In this document: positions 63,431-64,000 of the stretch, piece after piece
Layout of the letters: every line of letters begins with the position of its first letter
How positions within the stretch are numbered: the first letter of the stretch is position 1
Origin: Tenodera sinensis
Lineage: Eukaryota > Arthropoda > Insecta > Mantodea > Mantidae
Direction of reading: 5' to 3'
Length of the DNA stretch: 64,000 nucleotides
Assembly (NCBI GenBank): GCA_030765045.1
Contig: CM060962.1
Coordinates: forward strand, 212,295,531-212,359,530
Notes under the pieces: model-generated
Seen by the model: only the letters and a program-made list of their open reading frames with translations
Database searches by the model: none
Told to the model about the DNA's origin: nothing
Made by a program: the position numbers and the translations under genes

Positions 63431-64000
63431 TAGACTTTGGCAGGCACCTTCCCATAAAAGTCAGCAGCTTCCAGAACAATTCGGCAGTCATTATTCCCTT
63501 AAATCACGCGGTTGTTCCTTTGTGACATGCGCATTCGGGAAATGACATGCCATAATTTCTAAAGCCTAAAGCCAACTTCTAGTAGTTGCCTCCTAAAATC
63601 CAAACCCTGTTAAAACTACATACCTCACAATCTTGCGTAAGTAGGTATGTATCTTCACAAAAGCCAGCATTTATATTAGATGCAAACACTAACACAAATC
63701 CTTGAAAATAGTGCCAATTTAAAACGCAGTACCACCAAACATTTTAAGAACAACAAATGTCAATATTTTTGTTATATTAAATAAAATATCTGCACAGCCC
63801 TCGTAAGGCAGTCAGATGGAAATTAAATTACTGGCAAGCGAAGTTAAAATATATTAATGTAATCATAAATTTTATCAACTTTGGTGTTGGCTTTAGTGAT
63901 ATCAATACATTTTTAATCTAAGTATATCTTTGTCTATGAAACATATAATGGTTCTTACCAGGTAACATTTAATATTTTGCACATAATGCATGTTGGTAAA
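63431..64000. other. Unassigned AT-rich sequence to window end
   Basis: No recognised element. Confidence 0.4.

Overview
The window looks like AT-rich, non-coding DNA from a large, repeat-dense arthropod genome. The mix of tRNA-headed SINEs, RTE-like and Jockey-like LINE remnants, Tc1/mariner elements and a Helitron-like element suggests an insect, perhaps an orthopteroid or cockroach-like one. That assignment is by resemblance and was not searched. I found no convincing host protein-coding gene, no rRNA and no functional tRNA. The window is probably intergenic or deep intronic. Most open frames are short, and the longest are translations of trinucleotide arrays.

Repeats fall into recognisable families. 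(1) 'Rep-A' is an unnamed family of about 0.9 kb with at least 17 copies or fragments on both strands. The best copies are 21450-22350 and 33745-34610. It has a fixed 5' end, a small hairpin at its 3' end and a CA/GT microsatellite at a fixed internal position. (2) tRNA-headed SINEs form at least four multi-copy groups. SINE-A is at 118-365, 14763-15071, 17749-18130 and 61810-62059. SINE-B is at 985-1335, 26290-26775, 47400-47645 and 57130-57485. SINE-C is at 32542-32883 and 36265-36892. SINE-D is at 29150-29325 and 49925-50210. About a dozen singletons also occur. Several insertions have visible target-site duplications. (3) Decayed LINE coding ends lie at 1547-1840, 2290-2600, 4325-4930, 31935-32345, 37493-37960 and 38475-38938. 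(4) DNA transposons include a 2.2-kb mariner-like element with long inverted ends (37976-40187), which a LINE split with an exact 11-bp duplication. There are also two mariner-type MITEs (25883-26104, 59930-60602), a 1157-bp inverted-repeat element inside a Rep-A copy (27441-28597), a 450-bp foldback (58360-58811) and pogo-like end fragments. (5) A Helitron-like element (55971-56785) contains a minisatellite of about 126 bp.

Simple repeats are extreme: five ATT/AAT arrays of about 110 to 525 bp, plus CA, CT, CTT/CTC and A49 tracts. At 36251-36906 the ATT array sits inside the target-site duplication of a SINE, so it is the expanded tail of that SINE. Two features do not fit the families: a strongly G-poor tandem duplication (45679-46430) followed by a short minisatellite, and a GC- and CpG-rich island at 8015-8290.
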